Assembly: GCA_002811645.1 (NCBI GenBank) | Contig: PDIP01000052.1 | Location: 19,124-83,123 of the forward strand | Reading direction: 5' to 3' | Source of the DNA: Corallochytrium limacisporum | Lineage: Eukaryota > Opisthokonta | Length of the DNA stretch: 64,000 bases | Part shown: piece by piece, positions 43,031 to 55,200 of the stretch | Position numbering within the stretch: the first letter of the stretch is position 1 | Layout of the letters: each line of letters begins with the position of its first letter | Translations under genes and position numbers: made by a program | Notes under the pieces: model-generated | Seen by the model: only the letters and a program-made list of their open reading frames with translations | Told to the model about the DNA's origin: nothing | Databases searched by the model: none

Positions 43031-44242
43031 TTAGGTGCATTCCCAGATAGACACGGCACCGTCCGCACTGCCTGTGGCGACCAATGTGCCACTGTTGTCG
43101 CATGAAACATTGCTGACAAACTGTAAAGATGCCTCCAGGCTCTTAACACAGCGTTCTGCCGGCAGATCCCAGACCTTGAGCTGTTTGTCATCGCCAGTGG
43201 ACAGCAGATAGCGACCGTTGTCCGCAAACGTAACAGATCGTACCCACCCATCATGGTGGAGTGTTTGCATGCAGTCACCGGTGTCCAGCCTCCAGAGGCG
43301 TATAGTACGGTCGCGGCCACCGGATGCAAGGATGGGTACCACATCGTCTGCAGATGCATCCTTTCTGAGCATGGGGTTGAGCGTGACAAGGGTCTCGTGG
43401 GGGCAAAATGCTACACATTCCACCACGTGCGAATGTCCTCGCAGTTCGTGGAGGCACTGTGTGCTCTCGTACGACCATACACGGACCGTATTGTCGGAGC
43501 TGCAGCTCGCGATTAATTTATCCGGGTCATAGACATCGATTTTGCGCACCCAGTCATCGTGTCCGTGAAGGGTGGTTTGACAGTATCCTGTCTCTACATT
43601 CCAGATCTTGATGGTTGAATCCCGGGAGCAGGAGATCAGAGACTGGTCATTGCGGGCAAAGCGAACACCAGTTACATTGTGGTCATGGCCGTGTAACGTC
43701 CTGATCATCTCAAAACTTTCCATATCCCACAGTTTGACGGTGAAATCTGCAGAACAGCTGGCCATTAGGGTACCCTCTGTGTTAAAGGCGACGTCCTGGA
43801 CCGTTTCGGTGTGGGATCGCAATTGCTGCTCGCATTTTCCGGTAATAGGGTCCCATACTCGGATCGCTGCATCCTCACTCGCACTGAAGAGCAAGGACCA
43901 GATCGGATGGAAGCTCACAGTGGTGATGGGGCCCCGATGTCCCTTCAGAACGTGTGTGGCCGGGGCCCGCGGTAACAGATGACGATCTCCAGAACCCGTG
44001 GGCTTCTTCAGAGCTCCGCCCCTACGCAGATCTTCTACTTCCTGCTCCAGATCTAGCACTTTGCGCTGCAACCTGACCACAGCATTCCATTTCTTTTCCA
44101 GCATATCGGCATCCCCGTTGGTGGTGAAAGCGCTTTGTGTTTCAATCTCGAGTTCCGCGGCCGTGGCAACCAGGCCTTGCGATGTCAGAAAGCCATGGAT
44201 GGCTCCCAAAAGCTCCGTCCGTGCACGGTCTGAGAGTGGCAT
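43031..44242 (-). CDS. PAFAH1B1: LIS1/NudF dynein regulator (PAFAH1B1)
   Basis: A 403-residue protein colinear with LIS1 (human 410). An N-terminal LisH dimerisation motif (about 6-38) is followed by a short coiled coil (about 47-75) with LEKKW-x-x-V-x-R-L-Q, and then seven WD40 repeats (about 97-402) with repeated G-H and W-D/W-N endings such as GHRGPI (101-106), GHDHNV and the final SIWECT. LIS1 binds the dynein motor together with NudE/Nde1 and promotes assembly of active dynein-dynactin complexes for nuclear and organelle transport. The start is the ATG at 44240-44242. The gene is divergent from ZnT6, sharing an 849-base intergenic region. Confidence 0.95.
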   Translation of the reverse strand: MPLSDRARTELLGAIHGFLTSQGLVATAAELEIETQSAFTTNGDADMLEKKWNAVVRLQRKVLDLEQEVEDLRRGGALKKPTGSGDRHLLPRAPATHVLKGHRGPITTVSFHPIWSLLFSASEDAAIRVWDPITGKCEQQLRSHTETVQDVAFNTEGTLMASCSADFTVKLWDMESFEMIRTLHGHDHNVTGVRFARNDQSLISCSRDSTIKIWNVETGYCQTTLHGHDDWVRKIDVYDPDKLIASCSSDNTVRVWSYESTQCLHELRGHSHVVECVAFCPHETLVTLNPMLRKDASADDVVPILASGGRDRTIRLWRLDTGDCMQTLHHDGWVRSVTFADNGRYLLSTGDDKQLKVWDLPAERCVKSLEASLQFVSNVSCDNSGTLVATGSADGAVSIWECT

Positions 44243-45091
44243 GGTATCACTATTTTCCGATTAACTGGCACTGTTTGACCCCTGCTAATTCACATTGTTG
44301 GGATATGTGGTGTTGCTATGATATGCGTATCGCTCGTGGATCCGATGAGACTATTCAGCTATAGTGCAGTGCTCTGGAACCGCAGAATGACATTTGACAC
44401 TCTCTGAAACATCCAGCGCACCGCGTTTGCCAGAACAACCGATTCAAATACCCAAGGTAGCGAGCTAAGGCCCAAACTATAACTCTGGAAGGTTGGTCTA
44501 AATCCACGCATGAGAGACCCTCTTCCAATAATTTGGCGCCCTAGGGCAAATAGGTGCGGTGCGGCCCATTGGGGCCCGCCTTCCCCCTCCCCTTTTTTCT
44601 CGGAGGAGGGGCCTTCCTGACCGTGGGGGGGGGGGTGTTCTCGTGGATACAAAAATGCGATCGCCACTGGGAGGAGGCGGGAGCCACCTCTTATTGCAGA
44701 ATCCAGAGTGAAAACATTGAGTGTTACCAAACGCGGGTACAGAGGCAAAGTGGCTGGCTGATGATGGGCGCCCGCTCCATGAAGAGCTCAAAAGGGGGCC
44801 GCCCCCCGGGGGGGGGGTTGAGTGGCTATTTGCCGGTAGCCGTTGCAGATGCAACAAGAAAAGGGTACTTGGAGGCTTGTTTATTTTGCCCATTGTTGGC
44901 CTATTAGAACAACGGATCGAACGCGTGTGAGTCTGTAGGCAAGCAAATTCTAAGACAAAATTCGAAGAGTGTACGGCGTAAAGAAAGGCATGCTTGTAGT
45001 TTAATATTACTGAACTAAACAATGCGCCGGTAAGTAGTGAATGAATCACCCATAGTACTTGGTAAAGAAACTCCTAGCAAAAAGTGCAAAC
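44243..45091. promoter_or_regulatory. Divergent promoter region between LIS1 and ZnT6
   Basis: 849 bases between the two start codons. The centre is unusual: C/T-rich then G-rich sequence at 44574-44638 (ending in a 10-G run) and a C6/G10 junction at 44802-44817. The outer ~200-300 bases on each side are of normal complexity. Confidence 0.6.
44802..44817. repeat. C6/G10 homopolymer junction
   Basis: Six C followed directly by ten G, preceded by GGGGGCCG, in the middle of a divergent promoter region. Confidence 0.88.
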
Positions 45092-46312
45092 ATGGAGGTT
45101 CCGGGATCGTATGGATACGATCAAGTGCCAAATGGTCAGACAGCATCCTTCGGAGCTGAAAGTGATGTGCCGTCTCTGTCACCGAAGGGGTTGCGGAAGA
45201 TTATTGCCTATGCGTCAACCGACGGTCAACAGAAATCGACATTCAAATTGTTTGTTGTCAGTTCGGTCACAGCGGCAATGATGCTGTTCCTGGCTTCATA
45301 TACACATTCATTGACACTGAGTGCTTATGCTGCCCACCTGAGCTACGTGCCACTGGCGGCGATCAGTTCAATGGTCGCAGCATATGCAGAGGTCAACCAG
45401 CTATCGCAGCTCAAGTCTCACAGTTCCTCACGGTTTGAGGTTATGGCTGTGTTTACGGCCAACGTAGTGGTAATATTTGGGCTGGTGAATGTGATCAAGG
45501 AGGGCGTGGAGCACAGCCTGACTCACGTCGAACACAAGGAGGTTCATGCGACTCCTGTTTGGGTCCTTGGTCTCGTGGCCGTGGGGCTGATAGCGGATTC
45601 TCTGGGCACGAGGTTTGTTCAAGCCAACACGAATGCCTACATCAGTTCCGGGCGGGCGTCTTACAACTTTAAGTACACCTTGGCGTCCATGGTGCAGGCC
45701 ACCCTTGGCGCTGGAAAGCTGTACTATTACATTGTGGCGCGGAGGCCTATGAGTTACCACCGCATTGCCAGCTTTGCGTGCGGTCTCATTGCCTGCTTCG
45801 GTACCTTCATCCAGGTCTACTACCCAGAGGCAGCTATGGATAAGCAGTTGGGCCTGATCTTGGGCTTTCTCTCCGTAAGCATTCTGTGGCCGATTGCGTA
45901 CCACATCTCCTTTATTCTGATGGAGACTGCTCCTAGTGACCTAGTGAGTCAGTTGGATAAGTCATTGCGAGAGTGCCTCACACTGGATGGCGTCCTAGAG
46001 TTTACGGACGAAAAATTCTGGAGCACCGGATTCAATGAAGTAGCTGGCTACATTCACGTACGGATCCGCCGGGATGCGAATGAGCAAGTTGTCCTCACCC
46101 ATATTCACCAAAAGCTTAGCCAGTTTGTGAGCGATCTCACAGTACAGGTCATCAAGGATGATTGGGGAGCTGGCCCGGCAGCCATGAGTCCTGCGCCGCA
46201 TTTGCCACAGTTTGATCAGGGTCATGGTCATGCGCATAACGACCACGGACATGGCCACAGCCACTACAACTACGGCCATGCTCCGGGTCACGGCCATGGG
46301 CATGCGCACTGA
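45092..46312 (+). CDS. SLC30A6: ZnT6-type cation diffusion facilitator (SLC30A6)
   Basis: A 406-residue CDF protein with six predicted membrane segments (about 52-70, 77-98, 116-134, 155-172, 223-242 and 252-275). Its cytoplasmic domain is strikingly ZnT6-like: TLDGVLE (297-303), FW-x-x-GF, VAG, then HVRIRRDANEQ (322-332) and KDDW (355-358). ZnT6 does not transport by itself; it pairs with ZnT5 to load zinc into the early secretory pathway (Zrg17 with Msc2 in yeast). Consistently, the HxxxD zinc pairs of TM2 and TM5 are incomplete here: TM2 keeps one His (82) without the Asp. Unusually, the last 30 residues contain 12 histidines in G-H repeats. The open frame begins upstream with a TTG; I use the ATG in GCAAACATGG. 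Confidence 0.9.
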   Translation: MEVPGSYGYDQVPNGQTASFGAESDVPSLSPKGLRKIIAYASTDGQQKSTFKLFVVSSVTAAMMLFLASYTHSLTLSAYAAHLSYVPLAAISSMVAAYAEVNQLSQLKSHSSSRFEVMAVFTANVVVIFGLVNVIKEGVEHSLTHVEHKEVHATPVWVLGLVAVGLIADSLGTRFVQANTNAYISSGRASYNFKYTLASMVQATLGAGKLYYYIVARRPMSYHRIASFACGLIACFGTFIQVYYPEAAMDKQLGLILGFLSVSILWPIAYHISFILMETAPSDLVSQLDKSLRECLTLDGVLEFTDEKFWSTGFNEVAGYIHVRIRRDANEQVVLTHIHQKLSQFVSDLTVQVIKDDWGAGPAAMSPAPHLPQFDQGHGHAHNDHGHGHSHYNYGHAPGHGHGHAH

Positions 46313-47695
46313 CATAGCATGGGGAAATCGAAGGACGGGAGTCTAATTTTTATGCCCCGAGAGAAATAGGCCCCCAACCCCTTTCAGAAATGGTCCGCTT
46401 GCCTTGTACAGCATCGTCAGTGGCCTGCCATACCAGCTGGTTTTTGCAAACCGTCCGTGCTCGAGATGGTTGAGCGGACACTTGTACATGTTTCCATGCA
46501 AAGTCTGACATTTATGCATGCTTGCGACGAGATCGCCGGGGTTTCTCCTTGGTTGGAATGCGGCTTTGGTTTGGCTTCCGTCATTGGCTTTGGCTTACGG
46601 TGAGTTGGCAGGGAAATGGCGGGATGCGAGCGTCCAAGGTTTTGGCGCGCTGAAACCGGCTAGTTGCCGAGCTAGGGGGCGGTGCACGGGTCCGTCATGC
46701 CGGTGAAATCACCAACTACGAGGAGAATAAGCGATAGATAATAGGCCCCGAAGAATGTGACTCTCAGTCGCGCTCATTCCATCAAGCAGCAGCCATTGTG
46801 CATGGGTCAGCGCCGTCGTGACCAAAAAGTGCTCTAATTGCGCCGTGTTCGCACTACGGTTGTACCACCGGTGGTACTACCGTTTGGTACATTTTAGATA
46901 GATATTTAAGTCCCCTTCTAGCTCCTCACTATTTCCGCTGAATAAACCCAGTCACACCGCGGCACTTCTCCACACAACGGCGCGGCGCGAGCAGGCGTGC
47001 AATGGAAGACTGAAAAATAACCGAGCAACAAACGATTGCGGAGGAGTCGAGATGAATAATTCTCAAAAATCTTCGCACCGAAAGCAAACTTTTCAAAGCC
47101 GCACTCGTGTTCCAAAGCAGGAGTGAACAAGTGACTGAAAGAGATCGCCCGGAGACAGTTAACTGACAGAAATGCGCGCCCAATGGACAGGGGGAGCCCA
47201 GCGTCCGAAACTCTTCATCACGCATCGAGTGCGTGAGAGAGGAGTGAGTGGTAAACAGAGGTTCAACGGAACATAGAAAGTGAGATGACTTTCAATGCCG
47301 CTCTACTGATGCGTTTTGAATCCTTTATTCTTCCCACACGGCGCGCAATGAGTGGTTGACTCTTTAATGATTTTCACTGTCATCTCGGATGACTCGTATC
47401 CGAAACGAATACCATGCACGCAAGCTCAAGAATTTCGAAAGCAACCCTTACGAGAGCTTTGGTGTATATTGTATTGGCTTGCCAGGCACGAACCGGTGCG
47501 ATGGTCTCGAGTTCTGCTCAATGTGATTTGCCACTGAGGACAGGCAGTTGACGGTTCAAGGTCGATGTTTATATGATCTCGATTTGCTGCTGTGCAAACC
47601 GTAAGTGTACGCAATCGCAACATCCCATATCGGCCCCTACATTATAACGGATACTGGACTTCCGTCCGGGGTTCTGTAATAGCACAAACAGTGCA

Positions 47696-48076
47696 ATGGA
47701 AGACACCGACAGCAATGGTCGTAATTTCTATTCATCTTGGTGGATATGGGTTCCCGTCAGTGACAGGGCGAATCCATATGGAATGGCATATACCCGACTC
47801 AACCTTTCGAACAACAGTTCAGTTTCCGCTCCTCTCGACAAACAATCGTCCGAAACCCATCGCTTCCTGCCCACATTGCACCAACTCCACTCCCTTGCGA
47901 CCCTTGCACCACATCCACCGGCACCCGGGCCAATGGTAATCCAGTTAGCATGCACACATATCAGTTTACGATACCCATGGACCCTTCCTCGCTTCCTTCC
48001 TTCCGACGATGGTGATGATGTTATAGCTTCCATGTTAGCAAGCGCCATAGAGTTTGACTGGTGCATGGCCCGATAG
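47696..48076 (+). CDS. Possible small orphan ORF
   Basis: 126 codons beginning with an ATG in a good context (GTGCAATGG). The first ~60 residues are protein-like in composition (aromatic WWIW near 15-18, then NLSNNSS), without low complexity, but match no family I know. It could be a first exon or chance; nearby open frames on both strands are of similar length. Low confidence. Confidence 0.18.
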   Translation: MEDTDSNGRNFYSSWWIWVPVSDRANPYGMAYTRLNLSNNSSVSAPLDKQSSETHRFLPTLHQLHSLATLAPHPPAPGPMVIQLACTHISLRYPWTLPRFLPSDDGDDVIASMLASAIEFDWCMAR

Positions 48077-51000
48077 AAAGCCAAAAAAATGAGTGCGTGA
48101 GTGCGGCGTTCCGAAGACTTTCTCTCTCTGCGGAAAAACTTTTCCGTATTTCCTAAAATAGAAGGAAATGTTATATTTTAACCTATTCAGACCATTTTTT
48201 GAAATCGCGCGACGAATTTTGACCAATCAGAACACATTCAGGCCCGTCGGCCGTTTAATGTCCGGTCATTCCTCTGCGACCTCAGTCACCTCCCAGCCCC
48301 TCTTACTGTGCGTGCGTAAGGAACAGAATGAGGAAGAATGAGCAAGGGGAAAGCCCGCGCCCCATTAAGTGGCACTTCTTCTTTGAGCATGCCCTTTCCT
48401 GGGCGCACCCAGACGTAAACCCACTGCACAACCACCACTCCTTCGGCTTCCATGGTGCATCGGTGGGTGGTTTTGAGTACCGGATATGTTTTTATCGAAG
48501 GTGGTCACAGATACGCGCCTTGTTTCCCGTGATTTGTAAGAACATACTGGGACTTGAACGGGGACAGATGGAATGGTATACCGATGAAGCATAACGAGGA
48601 AACAAGACTCCGGTTTTCCCTCTTTCCCCTTATGAGTTTGTGGGAATACTAGCAATAGAGCATCCACGACACATCAACGACCATGCCATAAGTTTTTCAA
48701 GAATCTCTTTCCAAACTAGGTGAAAGCATGCATAGACGTCTTACGTGTCACGGGAGAAGGTTGGAAGTGATCAACCTCCGGGCCTCTACATCGTTGTTGG
48801 TTGGGTCAATTGGTATAAAGCAGCGGTGGTTGATTGATACAAACTCGGACCGCGTGTGTTGCGCGAAAGTGAACAATTCGATGAGAAAGAAACGCGTAAA
48901 CACAACAGCTCGTCGAAGACCACAAGAGATCACTGACTGAGGAGAGTCTAGAAAACCTCGGATGTCGGAGGATCTTGCAAGCAAACCACAGCCGAAAGGG
49001 ATGAAATTGGGAGGAAGTCAGGCGGTAGAAACTGATGTGATTGGCGTTGCCCAAACAGAAGAAGGTTGATGACACAAACATCGTGTTGATGCTGTCAATC
49101 TGTAAGTGTTGTGCATACCACCAGTCTCCTCTTAGGCATGCAAGGTTTCCTGCACCGGTATCAACCCCGCGTCAGCGATCACCAAGAATTGAAATCCTCT
49201 TTCGTGTAGACTTCTGTTTGGCCCACAGGCTGCCCCACGTATCAGTGTCAACGCGCACGGAGGGTTCTTGCCTAACCTGCGGTACTTGGTGTCTCATCTA
49301 CCGAGAATCGGGGGAAACACACGTTCCCTGCACCAAGCACGACTTTCCAGAGACTGTACGACTCGCTTCCACCACTGGTAGGGTGGTGTGTGTGGGTTCG
49401 TCTGCGGAGATTGAACTGTGTCTGTATTGCCCTTGTACCGCAGCACTGGAACACAGTGGGAAAAGCCAGCGATAGCCAGCGCTTGGGCCCGGCCCTCTCT
49501 CTTCACATGCCGCAGAACAGTTCAGCGTTACATCTCTGTGCGCTCTTCTCTCGTTCCCTGCCACTTCGTTCTCCGCCTTTGCACCTCGTAAGCAGTGTAT
49601 GATCCTGCTCCGTGCCGGTGTATGACGGTCCAAGAATTGTTCGAAGGCATGTCAATTCGCAGTTGCGTGGATGCTCGACCGGCCGCCGTTTGGTTCTTTC
49701 CAGAGTCCTCCGCGCCTTTTGGCCCCTTCGTCTCGCCTGTCGCAGCGATGATATCGCCGCTCCGCCCTGCACTTCAACCCGACTGCCTTTTGTTCCCTCT
49801 TTTGGCCGCCATACGTGTCAATGCGGAAAGTACTCAACGGCCTGGAACCAAACACACGAAGAAAAACCCCCGTGGCCAAAAAGAAAGCCAAAAGACGGAA
49901 CCGACTGCCCCTCTCTCTCTCCCTCCCAACTTTTTCCTTTTCGCCAGATAGCCCGGCAAACAAAGAAAATAGAAGAACGAAGGAAGGGAAACTTTAGAAA
50001 AAGAAAAGCAAAAAAAAGAAAGGAAATAAAAAAACCGCGAGAAGGGGGGGGAGGGAAGGCAATTGGGACTTTATAACCTGTGTCAGACCTGCGAGTGGCG
50101 ACGGGACGGTTGGTGCAGAGCGCTTCCGGAAATTTACACTCATTCCTCGGAAGAGCATCTACCGGCCCTCAGATCGCAAACCCTGTAGTTACCATATTAG
50201 CAGAGATCTTCAATACATAAGTGCTTAGCACATATATTCACATTATCTTGCAATGGCGGAGAACGGTGCGTGGGTGCCGACTGAGATAACGGCGGGAAAG
50301 GACGTGGGTCCGCACAAAGTAACCAGCGCACCAAAACAAAAAGAAAATGCAGAATATCTGACCTGCAGGAAGGACAAACAAAAAAGAAGTCCCCCGGAGA
50401 GGGAGGGGGTGGGCCAAAGAAGAAAAAATATTCATCAAAGAGTACATTACGGTCGACAAGGAAAGAATTGACGGAAGGTGAGAACAAACAAAAAAACGTG
50501 AGTGATGACGGTGGTACAATGCTTCAATACGTTCAGTATATGGTCACGCCGTGGGGCTCTCACGGAGGTGGGATAATGGGAAACCGTCGGACCATTTTTA
50601 TAGATTTCCATATTATATCTCGACCAAATTCAGGGACGTATATTTGGTATGATGAACCGGAAGTACATTGATTTAGACCTATGTGAAACACGCCATGATC
50701 GGCGAATGTTCCGCCAAGCCCGGTCTCATCGTTCTTCGGAGCATCCCTTGATACTGAAAGTATGGGGAAAGGGGGGCCGGGAAAAGAGGGGGAAAGGGTT
50801 AGATGACGCCGTGCTGTTGCTGCGTGAGTCCAGACTTTGAGGCTTTTGATCACGCGAATGTCGTCGGGGGTTCGGTACAATTAGTACTGCCAAATTGTCC
50901 CCAAAAAATGGAGCGGTGCATATACCATGTCGCAAGAAGGTCATCGACACCGCCCATTGGTCATCCAGACTGCTGCAGATTACATGATGTCATAATTTTC

Positions 51001-51618
51001 CCATTTGTCATTCATTCGGTATTTTCTTAGTATATTATATATAGACATTTCACAAACATTGAAATTAGTACCATTACAATATATTTTCCTTTCTTGAATG
51101 ATCATACATCACAAAAACAATTTGGTGTTTGTGCGGGTAATGTCGAAATTACACGGACTTACCGTGCCGTTCCCCATTCGTCCATATATTTAATATTCAT
51201 TTATGATCTTCACAATGTAGTTGACATATTGGTATAAAACCTTGAGGAATCCCCCCAAAAACTGGCGAAGAGCGGGAGACTGCTCTCCATTCGTCATTTT
51301 CTCTGTCATCCTTTCGTGCGTGGACCTGCCGGTGCTCACACTGAACCAAAATTATCCATTCATTCAGTACCGGACTCCAGCACTCCACGCGGACTGGGAG
51401 ACGTTCTGAACACCGGTCTCATGCGGAGAAGGGGGGAGGGGGGAGAGAGGGGGAGAAAGAAGAGTGGGGCAGGGGACACGGCGCAAACACGGGGTTGTGG
51501 CTTTCCGGGCTTCCCCCCCTCCCCCCCTCCCCTTACCCTCTGCTTTCCAATGATCGTCATTGCCCTGAAATGTGCCGCTTTTCTTTTTGGGGGTGTGAGA
51601 AAAGGGAAAAAGAACAGG

Positions 51619-51621
<3 letters not shown>

Positions 51622-51661
<40 letters not shown>

Positions 51662-51679
51662 GAGGTGTGTGTGTGTGTG
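51622..51679. repeat. (GA)n and (TG)n microsatellites
   Basis: About sixteen GA units (51622-51653), then GGGAGAGAGGA and seven or eight TG units (51665-51679), within a purine-rich block from about 51424. It lies 0.6 kb upstream of the SREBP start. Confidence 0.92.
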
Positions 51680-52288
51680 CGTGTGCTGGGAAGACCCGCG
51701 GGGAAGGGAGGGGGCTTTCCAGTGTAAAATGGCTGCTGCATTTTCCTCATTTTTTTTGGTAGGTGTCGTCGTTCGGACCTGCGGTGTGTTTGTCGCGCGA
51801 CTCGCCTTGGTTGTCCCAACTGGGGGATTTATGAATTTAAGTGTCCCAAAACAAACGTTTGTAGAAGAGAAAGAGAAAAAGAATTTTCTTCTTCACAACA
51901 AATTTCATGCATTGTCCCGGGAGACGCCTCGGAACTAAGGTCTATGTTTGTTAAAATTGTTGCCCTAGAGCTTCGTTGCCTTCGGAAGCTCCTGGAGACT
52001 GTGAAGGTTTTTCAGATGGCGTACAGCAACATGAGATCTGGTAGTTTTAGGTTGCTACATCTGTGACATAAGCGAGTTATACACCGCTGGCAAAGGGAAA
52101 CTTGCTTGTCCAGGGATTACAGTTGTCAAAAAGTTTCAGATCAAGAGAAATAGAGCTCACAGCGTGTGAATTGAATACAGATAGACCTGAAGGGAGAACG
52201 ATCAGAAAACTCAACGAGTCGGATATGGATTGATTGCAAAGCACACTTATCAAAGCAACCTAAATCGAAGGAAGGTTTTCGGGAAACC

Positions 52289-55200
52289 ATGGACGATTTG
52301 TTCGACGCGCAACTTAACTCTCAGCAGGACGCTTTATTAGCGGACCTGATTCTGAACCAGGATATTCTGGGAGACTTTGACCTCGTCGATGACGCTGCAG
52401 ATTTTTCGGGCAGCAGTGGTTCAGACTGGGAACAGAATGTGCTCAACGGAACACTTGGGCTCCCGGAGCTGGGAAGTAGCGGAGGAGATAATGTAAGCGC
52501 ACAGACACCGCAACCGGAGCGACAAGACAGTGCCGTGAGCAGCAACACATTGGGGCCGAAGCCTCCCCGGCAACGGGTTACAAGTGCACGGAGCACCGAC
52601 GGCACTCTGATGACTGACACTTCCGTCGGACCTTTCTCTCCTTCGAGCGATAAGAGTTGGGCCCAACGTGACCAGCATGAGGGTTCTACTGTGACTGATG
52701 CTCTCAGCCCACATGGATCCTCTGGCAGTGCCCACAGCAGCCGTCGCGCATCTGTTGAGCGGGAGCGGAGTAGCAAGAAGACCCACACCCGACAGACCAG
52801 CAATGGGTCAACGCAATCACAACAGGACAGTAATGGTGGTAAGGAGAGCACAAAAAAGGCGACCAATGCCAACAATTCCAACAGCAACAACAGTAACAGC
52901 AATAGCAATGGCAGCACCTCCAGTACCAACAATGGTACCAGATCCAATGGTGCTCCTACTGGTGCACCTCCGATGGGGTACCCACCCCACGGTATGCCCC
53001 CACATCCGCATGCACCACCCCCGCCTGGTTACCCATACCATCACCCACATCATTACTACCAGGCCCATGCTGCCGCTGCAGCGATGGCGTTCCAAAATCC
53101 GCACTTTAACCCCTACATTGCGGCCATGAGCGCACACAATCCGTACATGGCTGCTGCTGCGGCCCATGCTTCCGGCAAGATGCCTCCACCTCCGCCACCA
53201 CCGCACCCTGCAGCCTATGCAGGTTATCCGTATGGTCCGGCACCGCCAGCGCCGGCCAACGCTGCCAATAGTGGCGCTGCCAAGGAGTCAACCAAGAAGC
53301 CCCCGGCTGACAAGATCGCTATTGAACGTCTGCCCAAGTCCAAAGCACAAAGCAGCACGACATCCAATGCCAACAAGAGCAACACCAACAACACAGCAGT
53401 GTCCGCCACCACCACCTCCTCGTCCTTGCCGGCCAAGGACCAGCCGCAAAGCGAGGCAAAGAGCAACAACGTCGAGTCCTCGTCCACCACAAAGGACGAG
53501 TCCAAGACAGAAGGTTCCGAAAAGGACTCAGAGGCAGGTAACACTGCACCCACCAAGGCCGGACCTCCCGCGTCTACAACAGCGCCTCAGGCACCCACAC
53601 CGCATGCGTATCCTCCGGCCTGGCCGTACCCATACCCACCACCACCCGCGCACTTGTCTAAAGCTTTTGCCGCGATGATGCCGCCTCCGGCCATGAATTC
53701 CATGCATGGAACCCCGCGCGGCCACTCTTCAAACGAAGAAGATGGACAGGGAGCCAGTAAGAAACCCGAACGCAACCGTGGCGGCCACTACGATGTTGAA
53801 AAGCGGTACCGTGACTCCATCAATGGCAAAATTCAGGAATTGAAGCATATTGTTCCCTCTTGCGCCAACGCGCCACCGTCCATCAAACTCAACAAGGCCA
53901 CCATTCTGCGCAAGACCATCGAATATGTGCGCAGTCTGGAGGCTGTTGTCATGCGTCTACAGGCGGAGAACGCACAGGCCAAGGGTTCGCGCACTAGTGC
54001 GACCATCCCTTCGAGCCCTGTCCGCAGCCCGGACGGTGTACAGGAGTACGCGAGCCCGCAGTCCACTCACAGCCACGCATCCGGCTCATCGCACCTTAAG
54101 GGCGTCACCAGTGAGGATGACGCGCACTCCGTGGTCACAGTTTCGAGCAAGAAGGAAAGTGACGAACACGGTGATGCCGCATCATCCAAGGTCGACTCCC
54201 CGAAGTCTCCGGACCATAGCGTGGATATTGCTGAGGAGGATGAAGACAAGAAAGCCACCGTGGGCTCCAAAAAGCGTTCCGCCGAGGAAGCCGAGCTCGA
54301 CATGGAGCTACCTGCTGCCAAGAGCCCGACCAAGGCGTTAAGCGCCGTGCTCATGTTTATGGGTCTGTACAGTGTACAAGCGCCGGTCCTGAACGTCTTT
54401 ACTGCCAGCACCGCCGACGACGTAATGCCCGACTCTGCCGTCTTCCATGGCAAGAGCCTGAATTCTGTGGGTGGACTCATGATGGATGATGCGACTAGTG
54501 CCAGTACACCCTGGACCATGGCCGCCATGGTCCAATCCACAAATGTAGATATCGTCCTCCCGGTGCTGCGGGCCGTGGTTGCCCTGTGCATGCTCTGGGC
54601 CATGGTCGCCATGAATGGTGGCTGGGACAAATTTACGCTGTGGGGCTCCGTTGTGTCGACCACTTCGCGCGATGCAAGGAGACATAGCAACCAGTTTGGC
54701 GGCGATACCCAGCAGCAGCGCCACACACACACACGCCAAGCGCAGTTCCTGGCATGGCGAGGCCGCCAACCAGCTACTGCTCGCGAAGTGGTGCGCAGAG
54801 CTCCGCTCCTTCTCGCTGAACTCAACCACACCGTACCGCAGAGCTATTTGTCACTGTGTGGTGCGACGCTGTGGGAATTCTCTCACTTCCTCGTGAATTC
54901 GATGATTCCACGGTATCTTGAGGACGCCTTCCGTTTGCTACCGACCGAAATCCAGAAGATGTTGTGCAAGTATGCAAGTCGTGTTCCTCTCCTGCGCCGC
55001 ATGACTGCAGGAACCACAAATGGCCGAGTCATTGGCGCCAACGTGAAGCCACTTAGGAGAATTAGTGCTGAAGAACTGCAACGCGAACGTAGCGCTGCCC
55101 GCATTTACTTTGAATGGCACCAGGCTCTGCTCACCCGCGCTGTTGAATCGGAAGATGAAACCATAAAAGCCGGTATGTTGCGGATCTACGCCACTCTCTG

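Larger units (their letters stand above)
46313..52288. other. 6-kb gene-poor stretch upstream of SREBP
   Basis: No recognisable coding sequence. Sequence is mostly of normal complexity, with a perfect palindrome at 46862-46877, an orphan 126-codon frame at 47696-48076 listed separately, A-rich purine sequence near 49975-50055, A/T-rich sequence around 51000-51200, and a GA/TG tract at 51622-51679. The last ~600 bases before 52289 presumably hold the SREBP promoter and leader. Confidence 0.6.

Noticed and set aside
45059-45091. Upstream in-frame extension of ZnT6
   Set aside because: It begins with TTG; the next codon that can start is the ATG at 45092.
54067-54831. 254-codon open frame antisense to SREBP
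   Set aside because: A shadow of the strongly biased codon use of the SREBP coding strand; no family resemblance.
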